A stretch of 64,000 bases of DNA from contig NC_080582.1 of assembly GCF_029962835.1 (NCBI RefSeq), positions 70,428,177 through 70,492,176 on the forward strand, read 5' to 3'. The DNA is from Magnolia sinica (taxonomy: Eukaryota; Streptophyta; Magnoliopsida; Magnoliales; Magnoliaceae). The translations under genes and the position numbers were made by a program. Under the pieces are notes generated by a model, which worked only from the letters and a program-made list of their open reading frames with translations, had not been told where the DNA came from and did not search any database. This document shows positions 13,370 through 26,469 of this stretch, in pieces (within the stretch, counting starts at the first letter, position 1; every line of letters begins with the position of its first letter).

Positions 13370-13851
13370 CTTTCGCAGGAAGTTCCTGCGCTGGGAACCT
13401 ACGTGGGGCGCACCGTGATGTTTATGAGAGATCCACCACGTCCATACGTTTTTTGAGATCATTTTAGGACTTAGGGTAAAAAATGACCCGGATAGAATAA
13501 TCCAGTGGCCACAAAAGTGAATATTTAATGTCCACAGTTGAAATATTTGTGGGGCAAATTTTTTTTTTGAATTAGGCTAATATTTGTATTTTAAGTATAT
13601 CCAAGTAGTAATGACGTTATGAACGGTATGGATGGAATGAAAACATCACTGTCGACCCCAGGGAGATTTCAACGGTAAGAATTTCCCTAGACACCTTTTC
13701 CTTTAGTACCGACCACTTGAGTATTGGATCCGGATAATTTTTGTCCTCATGTACTAAAATGATCTCAAAAAACGGATGGACGTGATGGATCTCTCATAAA
13801 ATTCACGGTGGGCCCCACCCAGGTTCCCAGCGCAGGAACTTCCTGCGAAAG
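13370..13851. mobile_element. Fold-back MITE-like element F1
   Basis: The ends are inverted copies beginning CTTTCGCAGGAAGTTCCTG and reading inward through GGGAACC, GTGGGGC(G/C)CACCGTGA, TCTCATAA and TTTTTGAGATCATTTTAG, so more than 100 bp on each side pair. Length is about 480 bp with no coding content. The family is not certain; long terminal inverted repeats without a gene fit a Mutator- or hAT-derived MITE. Confidence 0.75.
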
Positions 13852-14474
13852 GGAAGCAGATTGGCTGGTGTACCACACACCAGCTATATAGCTTGTGTCA
13901 ACACGTGTCGTGTGAAGACAAGCGCCGACGCTCCTCGAGCTCCGAGTTGTACGAACGGTTCAAACGAGATCAAAGTTACATGAGACCTATAATGATGTAT
14001 TTATTATATCCACACCGTTCATACATTTTTTGAGATCATTTTAGCGCATTAATCAAAAAATGAATCATATCGAATGCTCAAATGAACCACACCAAAATTA
14101 GCAATGGGATAATGATTTTCACCGTTAAAAAATTTGTAGGGCCCACCATAACGTTTATTTTCCATCCAATCTGTTCATAAGGTCACAAATACCTGTATGA
14201 AGAGGTAAAAAAATTTCATATTGTTCCGGAACTTCTGTGACCCCCAAAAGGGTTTCAATGGTAGACGTTCAATCCATCACTGCTTTTTTCAGTGTGGTCC
14301 ACTTGATACTTAGATCTGTGTTATTTTTTTTATGAAGCTTATGACTAGGTCGCAAAATGGATGGACGGTTTGGATATAACACATACCTCATGATGGGACC
14401 CACAAAACTTGCTGACGTCAATACACCAGCTATATAGCTGGTGTACATGTGGTACACCAGCCAATCCGCTTCCC
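13852..14474. mobile_element. Fold-back MITE-like element F2
   Basis: The left end GGAAGCAGATTGGCTGGTGT and the right end ACACCAGCCAATCCGCTTCC are inverted copies. Each end also carries its own small palindrome around ACACCAGCTATATAGCTGGTGT. Inside are the shared GATCATTTTAG and GTGGGCCC blocks. It begins at the base where F1 ends. Confidence 0.75.
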
Positions 14475-14789
14475 ATGATTGGACGGCAGCGATGTAGAGC
14501 CCCCAATCCATCAGCATCAATCAGGATTGGACGGCAGTGATAAAATTCATAAGCCAAGCCAAACATGTGAGTCATTTATCAAAAACCAAAGGGTGGGCCC
14601 CATCTAATTCTTGCTGCTGACTTTGGACCATAGCAAATTTCCATGGGTTTTGACGACGTGAGATGAGTTTGGGACAAAAATACCGACAAATGCAACCGTT
14701 GGTTAGTAAAAGTTCTTTCCATTTAGTAACTACATTCAAGGACGGATTAGAATTCTCTACGAGTATGGTAGGAAGGGCGGGGAACACCT

Positions 14790-15220
14790 GAGATCTGTGG
14801 GTCCCACTGTGATGTACGTATAACATCTACTCCGTCCATCGGTTAATCTACCCTATGTTCAACGTACAAAGCAAAAATCATTTGGATCTAACCCTCACAC
14901 CACGAGAACAATACAAAATCACACCTAAAACCTCTAAAGTCACTCTGTTTGGCCCACCTGATTTGTGAATTAGGATGGATTTTGGAATTTCTATTTATCA
15001 TTGTGGACCTCACTTGGTGAACGGGTTTGATGGTATATAAACGACACAGCGGCCCAGGAAGGTTTTCTATGATGAGTATCTCCATCCCCACCGTTATCTA
15101 TCTTGTGGCCCACTTGAGTTTTGGATCAATCTGAATTTTTGGGTCAGATCCAAACAGGAAGTTTCTCAACTGATGGACGGAGTGGATAACTCAAATATTT
15201 CATGGTGAGCCCACCAAAAT
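14790..15220. mobile_element. Fold-back MITE-like element F3
   Basis: The left arm reads GTGGGTCCCACTGTGATGTA...CTCCGTCCATCGGTTAA. The right arm reads the inverse, GATGGACGGAGTGGATAA...TCATGGTGAGCCCACC. The true tips are blurred. It belongs to the same general group as F1, F2, F4 and F5 but has different outer ends. Confidence 0.5.
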
Positions 15221-15279
15221 CGGGTGTTACATGCTCTACCTACAACAGCGGTTGTAGAGGATTCCGGCGCTTCCACTAC

Positions 15280-15818
15280 GGAAAGGGATTGGCTACTCCC
15301 CCTGCCACCACCCAATGGCTGGTGTTCGGTGCTCTATGGGCCCCACAATGATGCATGTGTTTCATCCATGACGTCCATCTATTTTTATAGATAATTTTAC
15401 AACATTACATAAAAAATGAGGTATATCCAAATCTCAATTGGACCACATTAGAGGAAACAGTGTTGAATGAACATCGACCATTAAAAACTTTTTTCGGGCC
15501 ATAAAAGTATTGGATGAAGCTGATATTTCTTTTTTCTCTTCATCTGGGTATTTATAACCTAATCAACATATTGGATTTATGATAAACAGTACAGTGGGCC
15601 TTAGGAGGATTTAAATGATGGATATCCAATCAAGATTGTTTTCCTGTGGTGTGGTCCACCTAAGGCTTATATCCCTCTTATTTTTAGCATAAAGCCCTAA
15701 AATGATCTTTAAAAATGGATGAACGGAACGAATGAAACACATACATCATGGAGGGGCCCACAGAGCACCGACCACCAGCCACGGGGCTGGTGTCGGGGGA
15801 GTAGCCAATCCGTTTCCC
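15280..15818. mobile_element. Fold-back MITE-like element F4
   Basis: The terminal arms begin GGAAAGGGATTGGCTACTCC and end with the inverse GGAGTAGCCAATCCGTTTCC. Inward they share CTGCCACC, GGTGCTCTGTGGGCCCCAC and ATGTGTTTCATCC. A second copy with the same tips lies at 48,038-48,599, where the paralogous chitinase segment gives its empty site. That shows the family has moved. Confidence 0.8.
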
Positions 15819-15887
15819 ACAACTACACGCCACTGAAAAAAAAATAGATACTCTCCTTCACTTCACTTTTCTTGGGGCCCTCGGATT

Positions 15888-16350
15888 GCGTACTGAGTAA
15901 ACTCAGTTGGACCCACCTTAAATGCATGTGGTATATCCACGCCGTCCATTCTTTTTTCCATCTAATTTTAGGGGTTGAGCCCAAAATTGAAGCATATCCA
16001 AAGATCAAGTGGATCATACCACAGGAAACAGTGGGGATACTGATTTCCAACGTTGAAACCTTTCTAGGCCCCACAGTGATTTTTATTTGTCATCCAATCT
16101 GTTCATAAGATCATACAGACATGGATGAACGGAAAACACAAATATAAGCTTGATCCAAAACTTCTTTGGCCCCCAAGAAACTTTCAACTGTAGAAGTTCA
16201 AGTCAACTGTTTCCTGTGGTGTGGTCCATTTGAACATTGTATATGCTTCTTTTTTTGGCTCAAGATCTAAAATTATCTGGGGAAATGGATGGACGGAGTG
16301 GATAAAATACATAAATCATGGTGGACCTCACAGAGTTTACTCAGTAGGCT
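15888..16350. mobile_element. Fold-back MITE-like element F5
   Basis: The inverted ends are GCGTACTGAGTAAACTCAG on the left and the inverse TTTACTCAGTAGGCT on the right. They run inward through GGACCCACCTTAAATGCATG-like and CACGCCGTCCAT-like blocks. No coding content. Confidence 0.7.
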
Positions 16351-16859
16351 AAACGTAACAATCTGCTTCCTTTATGTATATATCTAAATCCCGTCCATCA
16401 TACATGTGGCCCACACATACTTATATCCAGATTGTCGAAATCATGGGCTTATTGAGGTTGGAGGATAGCAGGAATATCACATGAATGAATGATCGTAACC
16501 ATTTAATTTTGGCTATTCGGCTTACAAGCCATTTTTCTTCTAACCATTCATTTGAACGACCATGATCATTCAATCGGTGTCATTGGAGCTATCCACCATC
16601 CACAACCTATGATCTAGAGGAATTGGCATACATGGATTCCACGTGGACGGTGGATGTTTTTATTTTCTTACTTTTCTATGCCTCAATGATAACGGGTTGA
16701 AATGTTCAACGTGGAAAGTATTAATTCATCATTAAAAAATTTCCATTGCGGTTCATATTTAAAGAAGATTAGTTTAATCCCCGAAGGGTTGAAATATTCC
16801 ATGTCGAAGATCTCTTGGATGTCCCTTTAGACAGTGAGGCCCACGAGATAAGCGGTTTT
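16351..16859. other. Intergenic, nothing recognised
   Basis: Unique-looking AT-rich sequence with no supported gene, RNA or repeat structure. Confidence 0.4.
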
Positions 16860-17125
16860 GATTATTAAAAAAATGTTGTTGTGGTTCGATCTACCGTTCA
16901 TATCATGTGACAAGTGCGGTCATACCTCAATTTTATGTACGGCTCAATTCAAACTGAACAACTATAACCCTAAGCATCAAGATGGGTAGACATAATAATA
17001 TATGACTGAGATTAAATAAAATTGATCACCTATTCAGTCACTCGCATGGTATGTTAAAAGTATCATATAATAGTCATATGGTAGTCTTCTGGTAATGAGT
17101 TACACTTTTGACTTCAGTACGAAAG

Positions 17126-17355
17126 TGTTAGTGATAGATATTATTATTGCCTTGATTGTAGGCTCTGATTTAGTCTTTCTTTGGCTAGTGTATATATGGT
17201 TAGAATATATTTAAGATATTTGACTGTATATTTAGACTATATTTAGTATATCTGACTGTATATTTCATTCTTGGGTTTTGCTATTCTTGTTATTGTATAC
17301 TGTATAAAGGAGTAATTACTCTTAATAACAATTCAGTCTTTGTCAAACGTTATCA
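17126..17355 (+). repeat. 5' LTR of the copia element
   Basis: It starts TGTTAGTGATAGATATTATT and ends just before the primer site. It contains a TATA-like ACTGTATAAAGGAG stretch near 17,300, a plausible promoter for the element. The pair differs at about 16 of 230 positions. Confidence 0.9.
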
Positions 17356-17367
17356 TGGTATCAAAGC
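17356..17367 (+). promoter_or_regulatory. Primer binding site (tRNA-iMet type)
   Basis: TGGTATCAAAGC directly follows the left LTR. It matches the usual plant copia primer site TGGTATCAGAGC at 11 of 12 bases. Confidence 0.85.
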
Positions 17368-20300
17368 CTTAACTCCTTTTTCACTTTTCAAAAAAAAAAA
17401 AAAAAAAGTGATTTCATAGATCCTTCTTTGAAACTATCAAAATCAAAGACTCTCCACGCTTCCCTTATGTTTGATGTTGTTACCACCGTCATTCACAGGC
17501 CGCCGATTATTCTCCGCCTATCTGTCTTCATCCCTATGGATCTCTTTACACCATGTCTACAGGCAATGAAATTTCCAAGCCTATTAATGTTAAACTTGAT
17601 GGGACCAACTACATATTTTGGTCTTAAAGCATAGAAGCATTTCTTCTAGGAGATGATACGTCAGGCTCTCACTAGTCCGGGTAATCCTCATCTTGTGGCT
17701 TGTGCTGCTGCTTCTTCAGGTATGCCTCGTGATTCTTTGTGGTTTCTAGACTCTAGAGCGTCCATTCATATGACTTTTAACTCTACTTCTCTCTCTCATT
17801 CATATCCTGTTACCTCTTCCTTTCCAATATACACTGCTAACAACACACCTCTTACAGTCACTCATACTGGAACTATTCGTACAACCTCCATTACCTTGCA
17901 TAATGTTTTACTTGTGTCTGGACTTTCCATAAACCTTATCTCTATCAGTCAACTATGTGATCAAGGTTTTCATGTTACGTTTACCGACTCTGGCTATGTT
18001 GTGAAGGATCATTGGACGGGGAAATCATATGGGAGAGGGCGTAGAGTTGGATGTCTCTACTGTATCGAGTCACTTCATCTTCTTGTGCCTTCTTATGTTG
18101 CTACCTGTGTTACTTCCTCTCTTTGGTATAACTGTCTTGGACATATTTCCTTTGATCGCTTAAAAACTTTATTTTCTGATGGCTGTTTAGGTTCTTTCAA
18201 AACTATTAAACCTGTTTATTGTAAGCATTGCCTCTTAGGCAAACAAGCTATCTTACCTTTTCCTTTGAATTCTAGGACATTTACTGCTGTTTTTAATTTA
18301 ATTCATAGTAATGTTTAGACTTGTTCTGTGCCTTCGTTAAGTGGTGCTCGTTATTATGTGATCTTTATTGATGATTTTTCTCGGTATACTTGGATTTATG
18401 TGATTAATAATAAATTTGATGTCTATAAAAAATATGCTGACTTCACTGCCATGATTTATACTCATTTTTCTAAAAGGATTAAAATATTTTGAGCCGACTC
18501 TGGTGGTGAATTTAGATCAGGCATTTTTATAGACCTTCTTAAGTCACACAACACTCTTCCTCAACTCTCCTGTCCAGACACACCACAACAAAATGGTGTT
18601 GCTGAACGGAAACACCGTCACATTGTTGAGACTGCTTGCACTATGCTTATCTCTTCTCGACTCCCCAAAACTTTTTGGGGGGAGGCCATCTCCTCTGCTA
18701 CCTACCTCATCAATTGCACTCCTACACCACTTCTACACGACAAGTCCCCTTATGAACTTCTGTTTGGCCAGGTTCCATCCTAAGCTCATCTTTGAACATT
18801 CGGTTCTACTTGCTTTGTGTTATTACCTAATGTTGAACGCTCCAAACTCTCTCCCAAATCTGCCAATTGTATTTTTGTAGGATATGAATCAAACAAAAAT
18901 GTTATCGCTGCTATGATCCGGAGACAAAACGCATTCGTATCTCACATAATGTTGTTTTCTGGGCTATTCCTTTCATGGACCTTCCTAGGAATCCTTCTCC
19001 TCCCTCCTCGATCATTTGTGTTGACCCCTTTCCTTCTGAGTCTCTTCCTATTGAACCTCTGCCATCTCTTCCTAACAATCCTCCACCATCTCCTCCGCTG
19101 ACTTCACCAACTCCACCTCTGTCCTCCACTGCCTCTCTGACAGATGATCCTCCAGAGGTACACTCCCGTTATCCCACTCATACTCGTGCCCCTCCCTCTT
19201 CTCTTAATGATTATTATTGTTATGCCACTCATATGTTTGACCTCCATGAGCTGGCAACCTACAGGGAAGTGAGTGTGCATCTTGAATTGTCCAAGGCAAT
19301 GTAAGCAGAGTGCAAGCTTTGGAATACACTCGTACTTGGGAACTGGCTACTTTACCTTCTGGCAAGTCTACTGTTGGTTGCAGGTAGGTGTTCAAAATAA
19401 AAACACGTGCTGATGGTTCCATTGAGCGGTACAAAGCTCGCCTTGTGGCTAAGGGTAACACTTAGGAGTATGGTCTTGATTATAAGGAGACCATGGTTCG
19501 CAGTGTTATTGTCGTTGCTTCCTTTCATCATTGGGCATTACATCAGATGGATGTCAAAAATACATTTCTCAATGGCGATCTTCATGAAGAAGTATATATG
19601 GAACCCCCACCTGGTCTCTCTCATTACCCTGGGCAAGTCTGCCGTCTTCGCCGAGCATTGTATGGTCTCAAGCAGGCCCCACGTGCCTGGTTTAAGAAAT
19701 TTCATTCCACCATCCACACCTTCGGCTTTCGTCAGAGTAATAATCAGCCTTGTTCATTCGACATGGTGCTCATGGTGATGTTTTTCTCCTTCTATATGTG
19801 GATGATATGATCCTGACCGGTGGTGATACCCAAGGCATTTCGGCTACCAAGTCCTTCCTCGCTCAACCATTTGAAATGAAGGATCTTGGTAACTTGTCAT
19901 ATTTTCTAGGCATTGAGGTTGGTCAGAGTTCTCAGGGCTATGTTCTTTCTCAAATCAAATATGCCTCCGACATTCTCTCTATTCCTCATTTTTCTGATGG
20001 TAAAGTGGTTGACACTCCACTTGCCCTCAATATCAAACTTCGACATACAGATGGTACCCCCCTTCAGGATCCTACTCTCTATCGCCAATTGGTTTGGCAT
20101 GCTTACATACTTGACTATCACTCGGCCTGACATTGCTCATGCAGTCCATATTGTCTCTCAATTTATGGCTTCTCCTCGCACTGCACACTACTCTGTTGTG
20201 CTTCGGATTGTTCGCTTTTTCGGGGCACCCTACATCATGATCTCTTACTCTTTTCCTCTTCCTCTCCCACTCTTTGTGCCTATTTAGATGTCGATTGAGC

Positions 20301-20762
20301 TGGGGACGTGACTGATCACAAGTCCACCACTGGGTTCCTTCTTTTTCTTGGCGACTCTCTCATTTCCTGGAAGAGTAAGAAGCAACGTGTTGTTTCCCAC
20401 TCTAGTACTGAATCTGAGTATCGTGCTCTTGCTGACACCACTGCTGAGATTGTGTGGCTCCGCCGTCTTCTTGCCGATCTTGGTGTTTCGCAAATGTACC
20501 CCACAACTCTATTATGTGATAATAAGAGTGCTATTCACATTTCTCAAAATGATGTTTTCCACGAGCGTACTAAATATATTGAGGTTGATTGTCATCTCGT
20601 TCGACATCATTATGATCGTGGCACTCTCTCTCTTCCTCATATTTCTACTAAATTGCAGCTTGTTGATCTCCTGACAAAATCTCACTCTGTTACTCGGTTT
20701 ACATCCCTATCATCCAAACTTCAACTGTTGCCCTTGCCCGCACCTTAAGTTTGAGGTGGGGT

Positions 20763-20991
20763 GTTAGTGATAGATATTATTATTGCCTTGATTGTAGGAT
20801 TTGATTTAGTCTTTCTTCGGCTAGTGTATATATGGTTAGACTATATTTAAGATATCCAACTGTATATTTAGACTATATTTAGGATATCTGACTGTATATT
20901 TCATTCTTGGGTTTTGCTATTATTGGCATTGTATTCTGTATAAAGGAGTAATTACTCTTAATAGCAATTTAGTCTTTGTTAAACGTCATGG
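20763..20991 (+). repeat. 3' LTR of the copia element
   Basis: It is a near copy of 17,126-17,355, preceded by a purine-rich AAGTTTGAGGTGGGG tract, which is the polypurine tract. It is followed by the GAAAG target duplication. Confidence 0.9.
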
Positions 20992-23081
20992 GAAAGTACT
21001 TTTCAATACAAATAAAAGAGGTTTGATTGGGTTAGTATGAGACCATTTTCTTTGCTGAATTCCTTTGATATTTATAGCCTTAATCCTGCCATCTAGATGC
21101 TTTCCACATTTTGACGGTTGCTATAACTGTTTTAGTACCACTTGGTATTTTGGATGCTTCCCACATTATGACGGTTACTATTCCCATTTCAGCACTACTG
21201 ACATTGTGGATGCTTCATTCTAAACTCGACATCTGTCTTAGTAACTGCTCCGGACCTCCTTACTGACTCAACCGCATTTCACTCGACTGCTCAGTCAAGC
21301 TCTTGGATGACTATCGGCCGCTTGATCGACTTCTTGAATAACTATCGGTCGCTTGATTGACCTCCTGGATGACTATTGGCCACTTGGTTTGTTTTTGAAT
21401 TCACTTTAACTATTCCATATTTTGTCATCTTATTAGCAGCTATGATTTCATAAAAAGTAATCTAAGCTCCTTAAAAATATTTAGCGTGCTATATCTTTTC
21501 CTTGCCATAACATGTGTCCTTTTTAATTGGGTTTCCAAAAAAGGTGAGGAATATGACATAATATTGCCCCCACAATACTTCGCCTTAGGTAAAAGATGAA
21601 TACAATATTAATTCGTTATTTGACACAATAAATGCGATTGATTGGCTATGTAAAAACATTAATTTCGGCCATCCTAGCTGAACTCAACCATCTAGATCGA
21701 AAAAATATCAAAGTCGGCCGACTTAGTCGAACTCAGCCGTCTTGATCGAAAAATGATAAAATCAGCCGTCATGGTCAAACTCGGCTATCTTGATCGAGAG
21801 ACAACAAATTCAGTCGTCTTGGTCGAACTTGACCATCTTAATTGAAAAATGACAAAATCGATCGCGACAATGGAGATTGTCGATCAATTCATTCGGAATA
21901 GAGTTTATGGTTGATTGAAGTAGTAATACGGCCAATAACTTAGCTACTTCTTAAACCATTTGAATAATTTGGTCACGGTTTAAACGACGTGATTCAGCCA
22001 TTGGAGGTAGTTTACAGGCTACCTGTTTTTATCTCTCATTATATGGTAGATTTCCAAGGAAGGGCTGCCCTATCCTGGTTTCCTTATTCAGGAATAAAAT
22101 TCCCAACCTCCCACTTTGGTTGCCTGAATTTGACAGAAAACGGAGCGTTTCACCCATCCTGGATCGAAATGGGAAGGGTGTTCTGATTAATGGGTGTTGT
22201 TAGTTAATCCATTCAAGATATGACATGTGGTAGATTAGGATAGTATTACATCTGAGTACTTGGCATGCTACCTCTTGAACCATCTGCATGATTTGGTCAC
22301 ATTCTACTCACTGAGCTTCAACCATCGACGATGGTTCAGGACCTACTCAGTTCTGTTTCGCATGCAACAACAAGTTCCCAGGGAATTGCTGGAAAGGCTG
22401 TCATCCCGGTAATCCCTAATTTCAAATTTCAAGAACAAAATTCATGGCCTCTCGCTTTGGTCAAATGAACTTGGCAGGTAGCGGAACATTATGTACTTCC
22501 TGATTTGGAATCGATGGTGGGTTCCACTGCGGGGAAGGCATAGGTAGCGGCTGTGTTGTGTTATCGATATAACTTCCCTTAATGTTATACTGCATTGCTG
22601 CAGGTGCTCTTTCAATCATCATGGTCATCAACCGATGCATGGCCTCGGTCTGACTAGCCATATAGTTATTATTGTTCTCAGTTTGAACACAGGACTGCTT
22701 GGCCTAAGCATGCACCAACTCTACCTGAGCTCTCTCATATTCCTGAATTTGTTGAATACTTAGTTGTACATCTGGGAGTGTAACCGTTATCTCTTTAGGA
22801 GATACGGTCCGTGAGGTTGAGGCCCCTTCTTGATTTCCAGTATTGAGTGTCGAGCTACAATTTAATTTTAACCGGCACGTCCTTGGTTGGAGATAGTTCG
22901 GTCGGTGTGAAGGGTTCAACCCCAACTTTCGATCACTTTTTCTATTTATATTTTTAATTGGCAACATCGTGCCGATAAGTTAGAGACAACGTCCCACTAG
23001 GCATGCCTAAAATCTATTGTGGTTTTACATGGCTGATGTGCAATGTATATTTATGGCAACCAAGTAGTATAGTGTCCCACC

Positions 23082-24478
23082 TGTAAGACCCGTATCCTAG
23101 TCCGTACTGTTCCGTCGACTCCTGCGATCCTCCCGGTCGAATTTTAGCAACCTGCGACCGATAATCGATGTTTACGCGCGATCCTAAGTCATATCTTGTA
23201 GATTTGAGTCGGCTCAATCTGAGACTTGTACTATTGTGACCACACCATCGCCGCGGTTCCAACTTCACGTCTTGCACACTGATTCGATACCCTGGCCAGG
23301 AGATGTGGGCTGGCGTTTATTTCAAAGAAACGCCGCGCATTTGTAATCCCAAGAGAATCTCTACAACATGTTCCATCAATCAATCAATCACCTCATGTCA
23401 AGTACAAGAGCAACCCATGCTTTCTTTCACCACAAGTCAAGCAATCTACCCCAAAAGTCAACAAATCTCTCACCTCACCCATCACTCACCTCACATCCAT
23501 CACCCATCTCTCTCTCTCTCCTTACAACCCTCTCTCTCTCATTTCTCAACACACATTCCAAGCTAGCAAGAGAGTGGACGTCCAACATTTCTAAGAGAGA
23601 AAAAGGTGTTTTGAGTGGCCCACTTCCCACCCCGAACCTTTATCCTACCCCTTCAAACCTCATCACCCTCCATCAAAGAGAAGCACAAGGAGATTGGCTT
23701 TCCATCGGACCAAGAAGATCGAACGGTGGGTGCTTCTATAGGCTAGTTTTCATGTTTTTATGATGGGCCAAGTGAGGCCTACCGATCGATGGTATGGATC
23801 TCACTTTGGACCTTAAGATGTGACCGATGACCCACCTTGATTATCATGATCATTCTATGATAGGGCCATTCTCCATGGACCCCATCATGATGTTTGCTTT
23901 CTAAGTTTGAAAGAGGTCATCTAGACCTTCCATTTTGATGGAGAAGGAATCTCCACCGTTGATTTTTTATTTGGTGGGCCCATATGTATTGGAACTCACT
24001 TGATGTATGATCGAATGCATGGAACGGAGGGCCCATAGTGTCGGGGTCCCTCCATCGCACATGTCTCTCTCTCTCTCTTTCCCTCTCTCTTTCTTTTTTT
24101 AATTGTATATGATGATGTGGCCGTGTGGCCCACCTGGATGGACCCCACCATGGAGCATGTATTTTATCCAAGCCATCTGTAGGTGGGGCCCACTTTACAT
24201 GTGTTGTACCCACATCATCCACCATTTAGTGGCCCACCTGAGTAGGGCCCACCTTATATGCATGAGTGTCCAAACCATCGACGCTGGACGTTAACTGAAA
24301 ACACAAATATTAGCTTTAGTTCAAAGCCTTTGGGAAGGGCCGCTCATGCAGGCCCCGCCTTGATGTATGTATTTGATCCAAGCCGTCCATTCCATTCCTC
24401 AGGTCATTTTAGGCGTTGAGCCGAAAAATGAAGTCAATCCGGTTTTCTGGAGGGCCATAGCATAGGAAATAGTGGTTT
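23082..24478 (+). mobile_element. LTR-like family X, forward copy
   Basis: The copy begins TGTAAGACCCGTATCC and matches, in inverse orientation, the sequence ending at 30,538. Shared blocks include the GC-rich start, a stretch of CT-rich simple sequence, a 'GGTCCGATGG'-like block near 23,710 (inverse near 29,915) and a GGGTCCCTCC block near 24,045 (inverse near 29,785). No coding part was found. The ends suggest a Ty3/gypsy-type LTR. It stops where family Y begins. Confidence 0.5.
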
Positions 24479-26469
24479 TGTCACGCCCCAAAACCGGAAA
24501 TCGGATTCACAGGAATTCCGATCGCCGAATCCGGTGCCGACAGCCTCCGTAGTACCCCATTCTCGGCTCCTAGCATCCATACGCCAGATTCCGATCCTGG
24601 GATCCTACAAGGAGGATTTTCCAACGTACATTTAACCCATAATAAGCATAACCACAAGATTACCCAATTCACAAAGGCAACGTCATCATCACATATCCAC
24701 TAATATAATCATTTGAGTACAATGCTAAAAGGAAATGCATAAATCAAAAATCAAGCTCCAGAAGGTCGCTGCATGCTCCAAGCTCAACACTGCTGTAACC
24801 TAACATCACCTGCACGCATCTATCGTGCATAAGCTTATAGAAAGCTTAGAGGGTGGTGTAAGTGTGTGCATAAGGTAAGTGCCAGGTAAGCAATATCAGA
24901 GTAATCACAGTAAGCAGAAATACTGATAAACCCATAATCATACAATATCAGAAACACTAGCAAGATCATAAATCATACAAAATCAGAGAAATGCGAAAAC
25001 ATACTGATAGGCCCATAAATACCATCAGTCTTATCCAGGCTATGCGACGCAGAAATATAATAAAAATAATATCATACACTGATGAAGTAATGTAGATCAA
25101 CTATGCAATGCGGAGACAACAAGCCAAATGTTAGATGCTGCTGATGCAATGCAATATACAAATCCTGATGAGTCCACGAATACCGACAGTTGTATCTAGG
25201 TCATATAAATGCATAAGCTTAGTAACCCGAAATGCCATATGCGGCGGATGTAATGCGATATGTGGTGCGAATGGAATGACCATGCTGGAGTGTGAAGTCG
25301 GGATGATAGTACGTAGTATCGCAGGTCACGGGGTCCATCACAAGGGACTTCTATCCAAACCAGTCCCATACCTAAATTTGGATAGTCAGACTCAATGTGG
25401 TAAACCCCTGATCTCAGGTTAGTCGCGCGCCCAACCGAAATCCTAGTCATGCGAATGTACACGTAACAAATAGTTGCGCACCACCAGCCCGAGTGGATAG
25501 TGAATGAATGAATGAATGAATGAGTATGCAATGCCTGCTCAATAAGTCCACATATCAGTACGGTTCCTCTCTGGGAAATCACCGGGGTCTATTACACTCC
25601 AAACCAGATTGCCGCCCCATCGGGCGCAATAAGGTGAGTGGAAGAGACCTCACTATCCGCCTGCCAATATCGGGCTCGGCTCGTCGATAGCGGACCCATT
25701 CCTCGAGCTGGTCAGACTCAGCCTAGCATTGCCCCCTCCTCTCGGGCAGGTAAGACTGTACCCCCTTCCAACCGACCACGACACAGTGGGAGACGCGGCC
25801 TAACGGTATACGACCCTCATGCGCTCATGCATCCACTCGGTCTAGACGTTGGAGCAACCTCTGGAACTAAGAGGGTTTAGGGACTTTCACCCAGGGATAT
25901 CTATAGCACCCCATGTAGAACAGATTTCCGGTGTCCCATCTGGCCATCCACAAAATACCTGTGGAGGCTACGACCCTGGTATCGCTAGGGCGTACAATAA
26001 TCACAACACATAATGTAAGATGCATGAGTCATACAATCTAGTCATGCATCAATCCTGCGCATACCGTGTACTCATGTGAGACAATCTCCGCCCATCCGGG
26101 AGTCTCATAACAACATGCCCAATGTCATATGCAATGGTCAACCACATCTCATAACAAACATGCAGATGATGCGTACGGGCATGTATCGTGATGCTATGCT
26201 GTCACATACTCATAATCGGTATCAATAACATGCACCGACGATCGGCATCGACAATGTGGACATTTAACCAACATTACCCCCAAGGAATGGCCCACATAGA
26301 GCCTCACATATAGTGGACCCATGCCTCATAAAGGGCCTGATATACAACACCATGAGCCTCACTCAAGAGCTTAATACATATCACAATTGGCCTTTCACAT
26401 GGGCCTAATATACATCACAATGGGCTCCATCGCCTAACCCTCAAATGCATCACAATGGGCCTCATCACA

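Larger units (their letters stand above)
17121..20996 (+). mobile_element. Ty1/copia retrotransposon, broken fossil
   Basis: The element has two similar ~230-bp LTRs, a primer site complementary to initiator Met tRNA just inside the left one, and GAAAG on both sides (17,121-17,125 and 20,992-20,996) as a 5-bp target duplication. Parts recognised in copia order are a protease and GAG-pre-integrase stretch (about 17,650-18,320), integrase core remains (18,330-18,900), reverse transcriptase (RT) (WFKKFHSTI, LLLYVDDMILTGGD) and RNase H (SHSSTESEYRAL...LADLGV). It is broken in several places, roughly ten by eye. The LTRs differ at about 7% of sites, so it is clearly older than the LTR element at 35-44 kb. 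Confidence 0.93.
16860..22985 (-). mobile_element. Old LTR element, minus strand, split by a younger copia copy
   Basis: The stretches 16,860-17,125 and 20,997-21,570 together match one continuous stretch at 33,718-34,800. They are therefore one repeat interrupted by the copia insertion. Orientation and ends (TATTCCTCACC-like start on the minus strand, GGCATGCCT-like end near 22,998) suggest an LTR. Between this and 22,985 the minus strand carries a gag/leader-like reading stretch (22,461-22,967) rich in Gln and Met, with no polymerase part. It is an old, broken fossil. The family is probably Ty3/gypsy, with low certainty. Confidence 0.45.

Noticed and set aside
24481-25880. Paired frames at 25,196-25,582 (minus) and 32,829-33,056 (plus) with the same peptide
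   Set aside because: The likeness is explained by the inverted Y LTR copies. There is no family match and each frame is short.
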